NCBI GenBank assembly: GCA_036490335.1
Contig: DASXEB010000023.1
Coordinates: forward strand, 124,001-188,000
Length of the DNA: 64,000 bases
Source of the DNA: Palsa-1392 sp036490335
GTDB lineage: Bacteria > Verrucomicrobiota > Verrucomicrobiia > Chthoniobacterales > UBA10450
Direction: 5' to 3'
Shown: piece after piece, positions 52,970 to 61,371 of the stretch
How the letters are laid out: the number at the start of each line of letters is the position of its first letter
Position numbering within the stretch: the first letter of the stretch is position 1
Notes under the pieces: generated by a model
Told to the model about the DNA's origin: nothing
The model's database searches: none
Seen by the model: only the letters and a program-made list of their open reading frames with translations
Position numbers and translations under genes: made by a program

Positions 52970-54151
52970 ATGGAAATGAATCGCCATCGCCAGACAGCGT
53001 TATCGGCGGACATGCTCGAACTGAAGCAGCCGATCTTGTCAGACGATCACGCGCAACGAGCAGCAGACTTGGATGCCAAGATTCGCGAGAACGGAATCAC
53101 GTTTGACCGCGAGACAATTCTGAAAATTGGAGGCGAACTTTTTCAGGAACTGCTGACTGTTGACCGTGAAGCCCGCGCTGAATCGGTGATTGGACCGCCA
53201 TGCGACTTGGCGTCGTTCGCGAGTGTTAGATATTGGTTCACGCTCTCTGGAGCTGCCGCCAATCTCAACGTCCCGCAGGTGACGACCTCGGACCAATTTG
53301 ACGGCAGCGATAAAGAGCTAGAGATCGGCCGGCAAATCGTCTCTTGGGCGGACGAGTGGAAGTTCTCTGGAGAACCAAGGGCAACCCGGCTCGCGTTTGA
53401 TCATCATTGTCGCTTCGCTCGGCTCGCGTTCGGACAAAGCTTATATGTCTGGATCGAATCGGATGGGCGGATTCACCATAAGTTTTTCGCCGGCGGCTCG
53501 GGTGAAAAAGTCCAATACCTTTTTGACACTTGGTTACCCGCACTGACGGGCGAGTTTCACCGCGTTCTGATAAAGGACTCTCTGGGATCATTGGTTTTCT
53601 GGGTCGGCGGAGAAGACAGTGCGCCGCCGCTTGCGAGCCAATTGGCGCAGCACTGGTTCGACTGCCGCGTCCCGTCGTTGGAACAAATTGCGTTAGTGCA
53701 AGCGGTCTGGGGTGGGTTCTTGCTCAACCTGTCAGGCTGGCGCTTTTTCAATCACGTCGGAGCCGTCATCCGAAAAGTCCCGGATAAATTCACTATCGAC
53801 CGTTGGCTCGATGAGTTGGGTCGGTGGTTCCCAAAAGTTAAGCGGCTGTATCGCGACTCTCAGAAGTACTTCAACGGTGCGGTTGGGCATTATGGGTCGT
53901 GTCAGTGCGACCTCTCGCATCATCGCGAATTCTTCTCCCAGACTTGGGATGATTTGCAAAGTCGCGTCTCGGAAATTGTCGCTCTGACCGTTCAAGAAAA
54001 CTCGCCGGCCGACGCCGCCCCGATCGCGGCTCGATTCCGCGACCAACTTTTGTTGGTCGGTGAACCCAAGCCCAAAATCATCGAGCGAGTGAGGGCAAAC
54101 CTAGCCGCTGCATTTCCGGGCGCTCTGTTTAACCTGGAAATCCTCCAATGA
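52970..54151 (+). CDS. Hypothetical element protein, 393 residues
   Basis: The start at 52970 follows a purine-rich GGGAGAG ribosome site; the frame is open from 52853 upstream. No family is recognised. The protein opens with a helical region (DHAQRAADLDAKIRENGITFDRETILKIGGELFQELL). It then has a mixed alpha/beta core with KFFAGGSGEKVQYLFDTWLPALTGEF and VWGGFLLNLSGWRFF, and a helical end. There are no signal or membrane segments. Its stop overlaps the next start (ATGA), so it heads an operon of unknown genes running up to the small terminase. Its size and position make it the chief unknown gene of the element. Confidence 0.55.
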   Translation: MEMNRHRQTALSADMLELKQPILSDDHAQRAADLDAKIRENGITFDRETILKIGGELFQELLTVDREARAESVIGPPCDLASFASVRYWFTLSGAAANLNVPQVTTSDQFDGSDKELEIGRQIVSWADEWKFSGEPRATRLAFDHHCRFARLAFGQSLYVWIESDGRIHHKFFAGGSGEKVQYLFDTWLPALTGEFHRVLIKDSLGSLVFWVGGEDSAPPLASQLAQHWFDCRVPSLEQIALVQAVWGGFLLNLSGWRFFNHVGAVIRKVPDKFTIDRWLDELGRWFPKVKRLYRDSQKYFNGAVGHYGSCQCDLSHHREFFSQTWDDLQSRVSEIVALTVQENSPADAAPIAARFRDQLLLVGEPKPKIIERVRANLAAAFPGALFNLEILQ

Positions 54152-54378
54152 GACCAACACTCGTGGCCATGCGCAGCCTCCAGATCGGAAATCGCCAGCT
54201 CCGTCTTGGCGAAGAGCTAGAGCCGTTTTTGCTGTCAGACGAAGAAATCAATCGGCTTCTCGATTGCCGGGATCTCGCTGAAGTCAGCGAGCGGGCAAGC
54301 CTGTATCGACTTCTACACCATTTCTCAAAATGCCCCGAATCGGAACGTGTGGAAGGTCAAGGTAACTACGAATTATGA
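54148..54378 (+). CDS. Small hypothetical element protein
   Basis: A 76-residue product overlapping the previous gene (ATGA) and the next one (ATGA). It is acidic and helical, with EELEPFLLSDEEINRLLD. No domain is recognised. The double overlap strongly suggests translation from a polycistronic message. Confidence 0.5.
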   Translation: MRPTLVAMRSLQIGNRQLRLGEELEPFLLSDEEINRLLDCRDLAEVSERASLYRLLHHFSKCPESERVEGQGNYEL

Positions 54379-54761
54379 ACTGTGAATTTGTTGTCAAAAA
54401 TTCGGTAGACGTCGCTCGCGTATGTGAGCGGGCAAGACGGATGCTCGCGGAGTCCGAACGTCTCACGCAGCGGGCATCCGGCCGCGTTTGGGGCGTTACC
54501 TGTAGCGCCACAGGTGGGCCGCCGAACAGCTCCGACGACGCCGGCGAGGAGTGTCTCGAGGCTCTTAGACGGAAGGCTGAAAAATATCGCGAGAGCCAAA
54601 GGCCGAAGTCACAGCCGAAGCGTCAATTTTTGAAGCGTGCCGGCGCCGATGCCAGCGAGAACATTGAAGGCGACGATTTTCGAGCCCTTCTGGTCGAAAA
54701 AACCAAGGCATTTATTAAGTCTCGCGGTTTCAAACGCGCGCCAGCATTCGGTCGCAGTTAA
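54375..54761 (+). CDS. Hypothetical element protein
   Basis: A 128-residue product starting in ATGA overlap. An N-terminal cysteine-containing beta start (CEFVVKNSVDVARVCERARR) is followed by a Gly/Ser/Asp-rich linker (about 45-60). A basic helix (ALRRKAEKYRESQRPKSQ) and a C-terminal helix with Lys/Phe follow. Possibly DNA- or RNA-binding. Function unknown. Confidence 0.45.
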   Translation: MNCEFVVKNSVDVARVCERARRMLAESERLTQRASGRVWGVTCSATGGPPNSSDDAGEECLEALRRKAEKYRESQRPKSQPKRQFLKRAGADASENIEGDDFRALLVEKTKAFIKSRGFKRAPAFGRS

Positions 54762-54788
54762 ACCGTGCAAAAGATAGGGAAGGCACGT

Positions 54789-55085
54789 GTGGCGAAAGGA
54801 CAACCTGAGCAGACGAGGCGTCGCCGCGGGCGTCCATGCCTAAATAATTGGCGACTCGTCTGCTCCTTGCCTTCGAGTGCATTGGAGGAGCTCAAGCGGC
54901 GCGAATCACTGACCGGAGCGTATCGCTCTCGCATTGCGGCCGAGATACTCTGTGAGCAGCTCATCGGCAGCGGCTCACAGCATCGCAAAGCGATGGGCAT
55001 TGAAAACCCGAAGGCGACGAGACGGCGCTGTCCGCACTGTAGCTCGACACTGCCTTTCGTGAGACAGCGTGTGAGAACGCACTAG
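54789..55085 (+). CDS. Small Arg-rich protein with C-terminal zinc-binding-like motif
   Basis: GTG 54789 follows AGGGAAGG by about five bases and is preferred to GTG 54765. The 98-residue protein has an Arg-rich start, a helical middle (SSALEELKRRESLTGAYRSRIAAEIL) and a C-terminal CPHCSS motif, perhaps half of a zinc ribbon. It precedes the small terminase gene after a 162-bp gap in which only a ribosome site is evident. Confidence 0.4.
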   Translation: MAKGQPEQTRRRRGRPCLNNWRLVCSLPSSALEELKRRESLTGAYRSRIAAEILCEQLIGSGSQHRKAMGIENPKATRRRCPHCSSTLPFVRQRVRTH

Positions 55086-55247
55086 CATGAGCACTGTCGG
55101 GTCAACGCTCTCTCGCGAACATTCCTTCGGCGTGGGTCGATTAAGTTTTATCCGGCGCAAAACAAACTGCGGAGGCGTAGACTGGCGCTTTTTCTTTAGG
55201 AATTGGGGTGCAAAAATGTCGGTTCGTTTCGCAATTGGAGGCTGATT

Positions 55248-55781
55248 ATGGCAGCGAAAACGATCAGTCTCAGGCATCTCGCAAAACTGCTCGATGTCAC
55301 GCCTCGGCAGGTTCAATTGCTCACTAGCAGTGGCGTGCTCCATCGCGCCACTAACGAAAAAGGAAATGAATTGCGCGGGAAATACACGCTGCTGAGCGTG
55401 CGCGATTACTGCCGCTATTTGCGAACGCAATCGACGGCTGAAGACGCAAGCGAGACCGAACATTCTGCTCTCAGAAACCGTCGCATCACTGCGACAGCCG
55501 AAATGTCAGAGCTGCTCCTGAATCAATACAAGAGTCGGCTACACGAAGCGGACGATGTGGAGTTTTGCCTGACGAACTTCATCACTCATATCAAACAGCG
55601 CGTGCTCGCTATCCCTTCCCGCGCCGCTCGCTTGTTGCCCGGGAAGAAATTCAAGGAGATTTACGACCTGCTTTCCGAGGAGATCGCGACGTGTTTGCAG
55701 GAACTTTCCGGCTACGACCCGTCGATTTTCGCAGGCCAAACGGCCGCGTACCTGCGTGCAAAAGGCGTCGAGGGCGAATGA
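55248..55781 (+). CDS. Terminase small subunit (Nu1-like)
   Basis: ATG 55248 follows a GGAGG ribosome site. The 177-residue protein has an N-terminal winged-helix HTH (about 8-65): LRHLAKLLDVTPRQVQLLTSSGVL then LRGKYTLLSVRDYCRYLR. A helical multimerisation part follows, with ATAEMSELLLNQYKSRLHEADDVEFCLTN and LAIPSRAARLLPG. This matches lambda Nu1-family small terminases, which recognise the packaging site and recruit the large subunit. No large subunit gene is present. Its stop overlaps the tail chaperone start (ATGA). Satellites such as phage-inducible islands carry a lone small terminase for redirecting packaging. Confidence 0.75.
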   Translation: MAAKTISLRHLAKLLDVTPRQVQLLTSSGVLHRATNEKGNELRGKYTLLSVRDYCRYLRTQSTAEDASETEHSALRNRRITATAEMSELLLNQYKSRLHEADDVEFCLTNFITHIKQRVLAIPSRAARLLPGKKFKEIYDLLSEEIATCLQELSGYDPSIFAGQTAAYLRAKGVEGE

Positions 55782-56158
55782 AAGCAACCATGACCGAGCC
55801 AACCTCCGAGCCGCTTCGCATCACCCTGGATCCGCCGCTCGAATACGACGGGGTTAAGTACGAAGAGCTGACCTTCGATTTCGACGGCCTGACCACGGCG
55901 GACTTCCAGCGGGCGGCGCGTGCCTTCGTAAGACGCTATCATCCGGGAAAGAAAAGGATGTCCCGGTTCATCGTTGGAGAACGCTATCTGAGCCTGATAA
56001 TCGCCCAGGTCGCGAACGACGGGAAAGGGACCTCTGGCGTTCCGATTGGACTCATCAAGGGGCCACTCCGGCGTTACTATCCGCGATTGGAGACGCAACT
56101 CCTAGAAGCCCGTCGCGAAGCGATTGAGGCATACCTCGACGGGAAGGAAATAATCTAA
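55778..56158 (+). CDS. Phage tail assembly chaperone-like protein (TAC_7/gp41 type)
   Basis: The 126-residue protein begins MKATMTEP in overlap with the terminase stop. The block RITLDPPLEYDGVKYEELTFDFDGLTTADFQRAARAF is characteristic of Mu gp41- or phage E-type tail chaperones. The remainder is helical with a basic stretch (RRYHPGKKR). These proteins escort the tape measure protein, which is the next gene; the two overlap at TAATG. No programmed frameshift was detected by eye. Confidence 0.7.
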   Translation: MKATMTEPTSEPLRITLDPPLEYDGVKYEELTFDFDGLTTADFQRAARAFVRRYHPGKKRMSRFIVGERYLSLIIAQVANDGKGTSGVPIGLIKGPLRRYYPRLETQLLEARREAIEAYLDGKEII

Positions 56159-58167
56159 TGGCAGCGGCGGCACAGCGACAATACAGCGCGAGCTTTTTGG
56201 TTGGGGCGAGGATGCTCGGCAGCTTCAAAGGAGTGATGCAGCAGGCCGAGTCGCGCCTGCATCGGCTTCACTCGGTGGCGATGAAAGCCACTGCCGGAAT
56301 GCTGACGTTCCTCAAGCGCTTTACCGGCGTTCTGTCCATCTTTTCTGCTTTCGCCGCCGCGGACGTTTTCCGCTCCGTCTTTGAAGGCGCCAGTGACGCG
56401 GCAGCGGCAGCGGAACAGGCGGCACGAAAACTGTCGATATTACTTTTGCAGCACAACGAGATTCGGAAACGCGGGATCGGTTTCTCCAATCAAATTGTGG
56501 CGAAAATCTTTGCGGCCAACGAGGCGCTCGGGAAGCAGGGCGTCATTGGAAAGCAGTTGCTTAACAGCGCCGCCGCACAGCTCGCCATCTACGGTTACAG
56601 TCCCAAGAAAATCGTCGGCATGATGGGACCGCTTGCGGACGTACTCGTGACGCTCAGAGGAGTGAACGCTTCGCAGGAGGACGCGGCCGGATTAGCGGAT
56701 GCATGGGGCCGCGCGACGAAGACCGGAATGACGAAACCGATGCGGCAATACGGGTTTGTTCTCAGCGATGTTCAGCAGAAAGAATTCAAGGGCCTCCAGA
56801 ACGCCGAGAAGCGCAACAACTGGATGCTCGCGTGGGCGAAGGGCTACAGGGGCGTGAACATCGCGGCCGCGGCGACCGATCTAGGCAAGGTTCAAAAATT
56901 TCACAACACGCTGAAGGATATGTCTGACCAAATAGGGCAAGACATGTTACCGGCCCAGGCAAAAATGGCGGGTGCGTGGTCAAAGGCCTTGCCGCAACTT
57001 GAGCCCGCCAGGGAATGGGCTATGAAGAAGCTCGCCGAAGGCGGGACTTGGGCAGCGAACGAGGTAATCACTGTTGTTATTCCAGCGTTCAATCAGTTGA
57101 AGGCTTTCCTAACAAGCGGCGCGATGACAAAGGCGGCCGGCGATCTCTGGAAAAGCCTCAAGGATACCGCGGGAAAGATCGGAAAAGCCTTCGGCGACAT
57201 GTTGAAAAATCTCAACGGGGGCAAAAAGTTCAGCTTTGGCGACACGCTCATTTCCGCGATGAACAAGCTGAAGGATGGCATCACCTGGGTAGGTAACAAT
57301 GCCTCGTGGTTAGTGCCAATATTAGCGAAGCTGTCTGTCGGCCTTTACGCTCTTTCGGTCGCGGTTGGCGTCGTGAATGTGATTACAGCGCTTTCGCCTT
57401 GGGTCTGGATTGCAGCGGGCATAGTCGGGCTGGTTGTCGCGGTTACGGAACTCGCATCGTATTTCGACTACCTGGCAAAGAAATACGGGAGTCTCTGGAA
57501 TGCTTTCAAACAGACCGGCCTCTGGAAATGGATGGTAGAGCAGTTCGAGCTGCTCAAAAAGCTCTGGAAAGACATCAAGACCGCTTTTGAAGTGAGCAAG
57601 GATGTGATTGTCGCCGTCTTCAAAGCGATCGGAGGCGCGATCAAGGACTACTTTTTAGACAAAATCGCTGCGATCAAAAGCGCGTGGTCGGACGCTGTGA
57701 ATTTCATCAAACGGCTTAATCCTTTTGGCAAAAGTTGGCCGCCGAGTGTCCCAACCTCGCCGGCAGTGCCGCAGGCCGCTGCCGCAACCGTCGGAGCATG
57801 GAACGCGTTGCCTAGACCGCCCAAGGGCGCGGCCACAGGCGGCATCATTCGCGGCCATTCACTATTGCAGGTGGCCGAACGTGGACCGGAAGCAATCATC
57901 CCGTTGTCGGGAGGTCCACGGGCTCGAGGCCTGCTCGACTACGCCAGTCGCGCCATCGGAATGGGCAGCACGACCAACAATAGCGGCGACACGCATGCCG
58001 GCGACACGCATGTCACCTTCAACGTCACGGTCAACGGCGGCGCCACGGAAGAGGACGCGAAACGCATCGAATTGAGCGTCCGCAGGTCATACATACGGTT
58101 CATCGAAGAGTTCAAAGCCGCTCAGAAGCACTCGCGCCGACTCAGCTTCGAGAGTGGGTATTCGTAA
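56158..58167 (+). CDS. Tail tape measure protein
   Basis: A 669-residue protein with long alanine-rich helices. Hydrophobic segments lie at about 385-440 (SVGLYALSVAVGVVN, VWIAAGIVGLVVAVTELA). The C-terminal motif ATGGIIRGHSLLQVAERGPEAIIPLSGG (about residues 559-586) is typical of tail tape measure proteins. The last segment includes a beta stretch (HVTFNVTVNGGATEEDA). Length would set a modest tail of roughly 100 nm if one residue equals 0.15 nm, a rule for this family. It is the only large structural gene of the element. Confidence 0.85.
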   Translation: MAAAAQRQYSASFLVGARMLGSFKGVMQQAESRLHRLHSVAMKATAGMLTFLKRFTGVLSIFSAFAAADVFRSVFEGASDAAAAAEQAARKLSILLLQHNEIRKRGIGFSNQIVAKIFAANEALGKQGVIGKQLLNSAAAQLAIYGYSPKKIVGMMGPLADVLVTLRGVNASQEDAAGLADAWGRATKTGMTKPMRQYGFVLSDVQQKEFKGLQNAEKRNNWMLAWAKGYRGVNIAAAATDLGKVQKFHNTLKDMSDQIGQDMLPAQAKMAGAWSKALPQLEPAREWAMKKLAEGGTWAANEVITVVIPAFNQLKAFLTSGAMTKAAGDLWKSLKDTAGKIGKAFGDMLKNLNGGKKFSFGDTLISAMNKLKDGITWVGNNASWLVPILAKLSVGLYALSVAVGVVNVITALSPWVWIAAGIVGLVVAVTELASYFDYLAKKYGSLWNAFKQTGLWKWMVEQFELLKKLWKDIKTAFEVSKDVIVAVFKAIGGAIKDYFLDKIAAIKSAWSDAVNFIKRLNPFGKSWPPSVPTSPAVPQAAAATVGAWNALPRPPKGAATGGIIRGHSLLQVAERGPEAIIPLSGGPRARGLLDYASRAIGMGSTTNNSGDTHAGDTHVTFNVTVNGGATEEDAKRIELSVRRSYIRFIEEFKAAQKHSRRLSFESGYS

Positions 58168-58221
58168 TTCACGAACGTTTTAGCTTCACACAAGCGGCGT
58201 TCTTTTGATTGAATTCCCGGA

Positions 58222-59328
58222 ATGGCGACCCCACCTCCGCTCTCACATCAACCAAATCGCTTCTGTTCCCAATGCGGCGCGAGCGCTGACGCCGACGCGA
58301 AATTTTGTAGCGCCTGCGGCAGTCCAATTCAGAAAGCGGAGAGTGCGACAGACGAGGCGCGAAAGGCCGCCCCGGCAGCGATCCAAAAGCCAAAGAAGAA
58401 GAGCGGCTGCTTGCTCGCTGGCGTTCTCGTTAGCTGCTTCATATTGGTTCTTATCATCATCGGTGCGATCATCGGGCCTTCTGATTCCCACAAAACGTCA
58501 CCTTCGGAAACGGCCAGCGGCACAGCAACTCCGGCGTTGGCAAGTCCCGGCGAAGATGCAAACGCGAACGCCAGCTCAACCCCTTCCGAAGAAAACGCGA
58601 GTCCCGTAGCCGCGACGCCGACAGCCACCCAAGCGACGCCAACACCGACGCCGTTCAAGAAACGGATCGTGAGGCTCGATCTTGAAGGCGAGAAGCCCGA
58701 TAAGACGGAGCAAATCGCGCTGGCTGTTATCAGAAAGATAAAATGGAGTTTGAGCGGCGATGCAGCAACGGCGGCGCGCGAAGATGCCGCGCAGTTTCTA
58801 ACCGTTGCCGCCGGAATGAAAACCTATCCTGATGTCGCCGCGAAAAACATCGTTGTGGTAACTGCGAGCGATTCCTTCGACGAAAGCCCTGAAATCGAGA
58901 AGCGGTTGAAAGCCTCGGGAATGAGCGAAGATAAAATCGAGGAGTTAATTTCGAGCGAGGAATCGGATTCTCCCTTTGCCAACAATCCGAGCAATACTTA
59001 CCGCGACACTTTTGATAGCGTCGTAGGCAAAAATTACGATGAGTATTGGGCAAAGGTAATTGGGGAAAGCCCGCAAAGCTCGCCTCATATATTTGGCGGC
59101 GACGACGGAATCTATGCGATCAACGAAGTGCTCAAGAAAGCTCTCAACGATCCCGATTCATTAAAGTTCGATCACTTCGATGCCGAAGCGGATCCAATTC
59201 GGCGAGCCTGGAAAATCGACTACTACTTCCGCGCCAAAAACGCCTTTGGCGCGATGATCATGGATCGTTACCGCTTCTACATGCGCAACGGCGAGGTCAT
59301 CGGTGTAGAACATTCTTCGGTTCGTTAG
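58222..59328 (+). CDS. Zinc-ribbon, single-span membrane protein
   Basis: The 368-residue protein has an N-terminal zinc ribbon (Cys15, Cys18, Cys29, Cys32) and one transmembrane segment (about 63-85, CLLAGVLVSCFILVLIIIGAI). A Ser/Thr/Pro/Ala-rich linker (about 88-145) leads to a C-terminal domain (about 150-368) with ALAVIRKIKWSLSG, VVTASDSFDESPEIEKRLK and MYAINEVLKKALNDPDSLKFDHFD-like parts. Its stop is inside a 9-mer copy. A surface or envelope accessory protein is the likeliest role, possibly affecting the host rather than the phage cycle. Confidence 0.6.
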   Translation: MATPPPLSHQPNRFCSQCGASADADAKFCSACGSPIQKAESATDEARKAAPAAIQKPKKKSGCLLAGVLVSCFILVLIIIGAIIGPSDSHKTSPSETASGTATPALASPGEDANANASSTPSEENASPVAATPTATQATPTPTPFKKRIVRLDLEGEKPDKTEQIALAVIRKIKWSLSGDAATAAREDAAQFLTVAAGMKTYPDVAAKNIVVVTASDSFDESPEIEKRLKASGMSEDKIEELISSEESDSPFANNPSNTYRDTFDSVVGKNYDEYWAKVIGESPQSSPHIFGGDDGIYAINEVLKKALNDPDSLKFDHFDAEADPIRRAWKIDYYFRAKNAFGAMIMDRYRFYMRNGEVIGVEHSSVR

Positions 59329-59334
59329 GCATTG

Positions 59335-59682
59335 TTAGGCTACGGCGCGCCGCCGCGCGTTCAGAGCGCAGACCGCCTTTCGGAATCGCTTCCTCAGTAC
59401 GCGATCGTTTAGGACGGCATCGACACACCACAGCATGGCCTGTTCTTCGCCGATGGCGCGGATGCCCGCGCGTAGCTTCCCGTTCCGACCGGGCAACGAC
59501 GACGAGCCATTCAGCGCCGGCAGCACGTCCCAAACAACTTTTTCGAGATAGTACTGCCTCGAGCCGCACGCCCGATACAAGGTCTGGCGAAACTCGTGCG
59601 CGTCCCCGCCGTCGATTTGTTCGACTTCGCGAACGGCAATCTTCTGGCCAGCGTCCAGGACCAAAATCTCCACGGCGCTCAT
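59335..59682 (-). CDS. Hypothetical element protein
   Basis: A 115-residue product that overlaps the upstream gene by 4 bp and is convergent with the zinc-ribbon gene. It has helical segments (VEQIDGGDAHEFRQTLYRACGSRQYYLEKVVWDVL, EQAMLWCVDAVLNDRVLRKRFRKAVCALNARRR). No domain is recognised. It is probably coupled to the HTH-like gene. Confidence 0.45.
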   Translation of the reverse strand: MSAVEILVLDAGQKIAVREVEQIDGGDAHEFRQTLYRACGSRQYYLEKVVWDVLPALNGSSSLPGRNGKLRAGIRAIGEEQAMLWCVDAVLNDRVLRKRFRKAVCALNARRRAVA

Positions 59683-60302
59683 TCTCGCGAAATCAGAAAC
59701 TCGTGAATGTCGAGTTCGTCGCCGATGATCTGGCCGCTTCCAGGGGAGATGATCATGTCATCCTCAGCGGACCGCACCGAGTCCCAAACGGTTTTCCAGA
59801 TGAAATCCCTCGGCGTCTCTCCGCAGACTTTCGCGGCGCGACGAATGCGCTCCCAAACCTCGGGGTCCGACGTAAACTCGACCGTGAGTTCCTCCGGCTC
59901 CGGCAGCCCATCTTCTTCGCGGTCAAAAAAGCTCTTCGGGATTTGGCCCGGCAGCGTGCCTTGACTGTAACGGGTGAGGAAATCTTCAACCGTCCACCGA
60001 AACTCGGCCGCGATCGGCTCCAACAGTTCGCGGAATTCTGCGTTGAGGTTCCAGATGTAGCACCGTCCCTCGACTTCGACTTCGAATCTCATCGCCGCCT
60101 CGAGGCTTTCCTCATCATCTGCCTGTTCGCGAACGGGCGGTATTCCCTCGGCCTCTTTTTCAATAAACTCTCGCACCCACCGGATCTTCGTTTTGCGGCC
60201 GTAAAACTTGCAGCCTTTCGACTTCATCACGTTGATCGTGTTGGCCGGCAAACCGATCTCGTGCGCGATCTCGACCGGAAAGAAAAGAGTCTCGGGATTC
60301 AC
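59679..60302 (-). CDS. HTH-like element protein
   Basis: A 207-residue product starting with GTG 60302, with AAGGGAG eight bases upstream. Its N-terminus (EIAHEIGLPANTINVMKSKGCKFYGRKTKIRWVREFIEKE) looks like a winged-helix/HTH domain of the Nu1 or excisionase type. The remainder is acidic, with Glu/Asp-rich segments. It leads a minus-strand pair. The dyad at 60440 could regulate it. A regulator or second DNA-packaging-like protein are both possible. Confidence 0.5.
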   Translation of the reverse strand: MNPETLFFPVEIAHEIGLPANTINVMKSKGCKFYGRKTKIRWVREFIEKEAEGIPPVREQADDEESLEAAMRFEVEVEGRCYIWNLNAEFRELLEPIAAEFRWTVEDFLTRYSQGTLPGQIPKSFFDREEDGLPEPEELTVEFTSDPEVWERIRRAAKVCGETPRDFIWKTVWDSVRSAEDDMIISPGSGQIIGDELDIHEFLISRE

Positions 60303-60439
60303 AGCGAGACTCCCTTCGCTATCGTTTTCTTGTTCGTTTTTTTGTTCATGGGATGACCAGGAACAGATTTTTTTAGGCTGTCAAACACCCCGAATTTTCG
60401 AAATTCATTGAAACGCGATATGACGAAAAGTGGCACGTT

Positions 60440-60456
60440 TGCCGTTATAAACGGCA
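60440..60456 (-). promoter_or_regulatory. 7-bp inverted repeat upstream of the minus-strand pair
   Basis: TGCCGTT and AACGGCA are perfect arms around ATA, 138 bp upstream of GTG 60302 on the minus strand. An operator site for the HTH-like gene is a reasonable guess. No promoter boxes were assigned. Confidence 0.35.
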
Positions 60457-61049
60457 TCGAGCGCATGTTTCCCTTCGTAGCGGAATTGAAACAACGGGCC
60501 TTGTAAATTGAGGCGCGATATTGAGGGGCGACCGAAGGCCGAGAAATTGAGACAAACGGCGGCTGAAATTTATTCTTCGGAAGGGCGATTTTGCCCACTT
60601 TCAAGACTCTTATTCGCAAGCAACGTTTTTCGAAAGGGCGTTCGCCGGTTGAATCGACTAACGAAAAAAAGAAACGCGGCGAGCTGTCCCCTAACCCGCC
60701 GCGTTCCCCTATGAGTACCGAAACGCCCGAAGATAAGTCAGTCCCGAGTCTCAATCAATCGACGCGCTCTCCGTCGCGGGGCCAAAACATCTTCGCCTGG
60801 TCGATGTGCTGCGCGAAGTAAGCCTCCGCCAGCATGAATCCGGCTATATCCAAACGGCATGGAGGACTCTCTGCTGATTCTTCGTCCTTTGCCGCTCGCG
60901 GACGAGCACGAAAATAAAATGCGGGGAACAAATGGCGGGTTGAAATTCGCCAATTTGCCTAAGCCGGAAGTGCCAGCTTCCGATGCTTCGAAAAGGCCCC
61001 GTCCAGACTAACGACGGTCGAAATTTCGAATCGTTGTCGATCCACGAAC

Positions 61050-61256
61050 TCACCACCATCGTCCACGCTGAACTGCGACGGTCGTCCCTCTCTCGGCATC
61101 TTCAAGTTCCGCGTCCACCACCCGGGCGGCTTGCTTAATCAACCTCAGTCGGTTGTTTTTCTCCCGTTCCTCGTCGCGGCGGTCGCGCCGTCTTTCAATG
61201 AGAAAAGACGAGCCTGCGGTAATGGCACCGCCGAGCATGACCCCAACGAAGCCCAC
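61050..61256 (-). CDS. Small membrane protein, possibly truncated
   Basis: The frame encodes about 68 residues: one hydrophobic segment (MGFVGVMLGGAITAGSSFLI), then a basic coiled helix (ERRRDRRDEEREKNNRLRLIKQAARVVDAELEDAE). This pattern is common in short accessory membrane proteins, which are usually longer. It ends soon after RGRWW, so it may be a remnant. Confidence 0.35.
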   Translation of the reverse strand: MGFVGVMLGGAITAGSSFLIERRRDRRDEEREKNNRLRLIKQAARVVDAELEDAERGTTVAVQRGRWW

Positions 61257-61371
61257 AATAGCTGTGAAGACACTCGAATCGATTTTTCACTGTTGAGCAT
61301 CGTTGGCCACAGTAAAGCGCGGAAATCTAGCAACAGAATAGCAACGAGGCCAAACTTACCTAGTGGACCGC

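Larger units (their letters stand above)
60303..61371. other. Gene-poor right arm of the element
   Basis: About 1.07 kb without a convincing gene besides the small minus-strand frame at 61050-61256. It has mixed, less GC-rich composition than the host. A longer open frame on the minus strand (60299-60754) has low-complexity sequence and is not supported. It contains the dyad at 60440. Otherwise nothing was recognised up to the right attachment repeat. Confidence 0.5.

Noticed and set aside
60299..60754. 151-codon minus frame at the element's right arm
   Set aside because: Composition is uneven, no domain is seen, and no ribosome site supports its start; only its overlap with GTG 60302 speaks for it.
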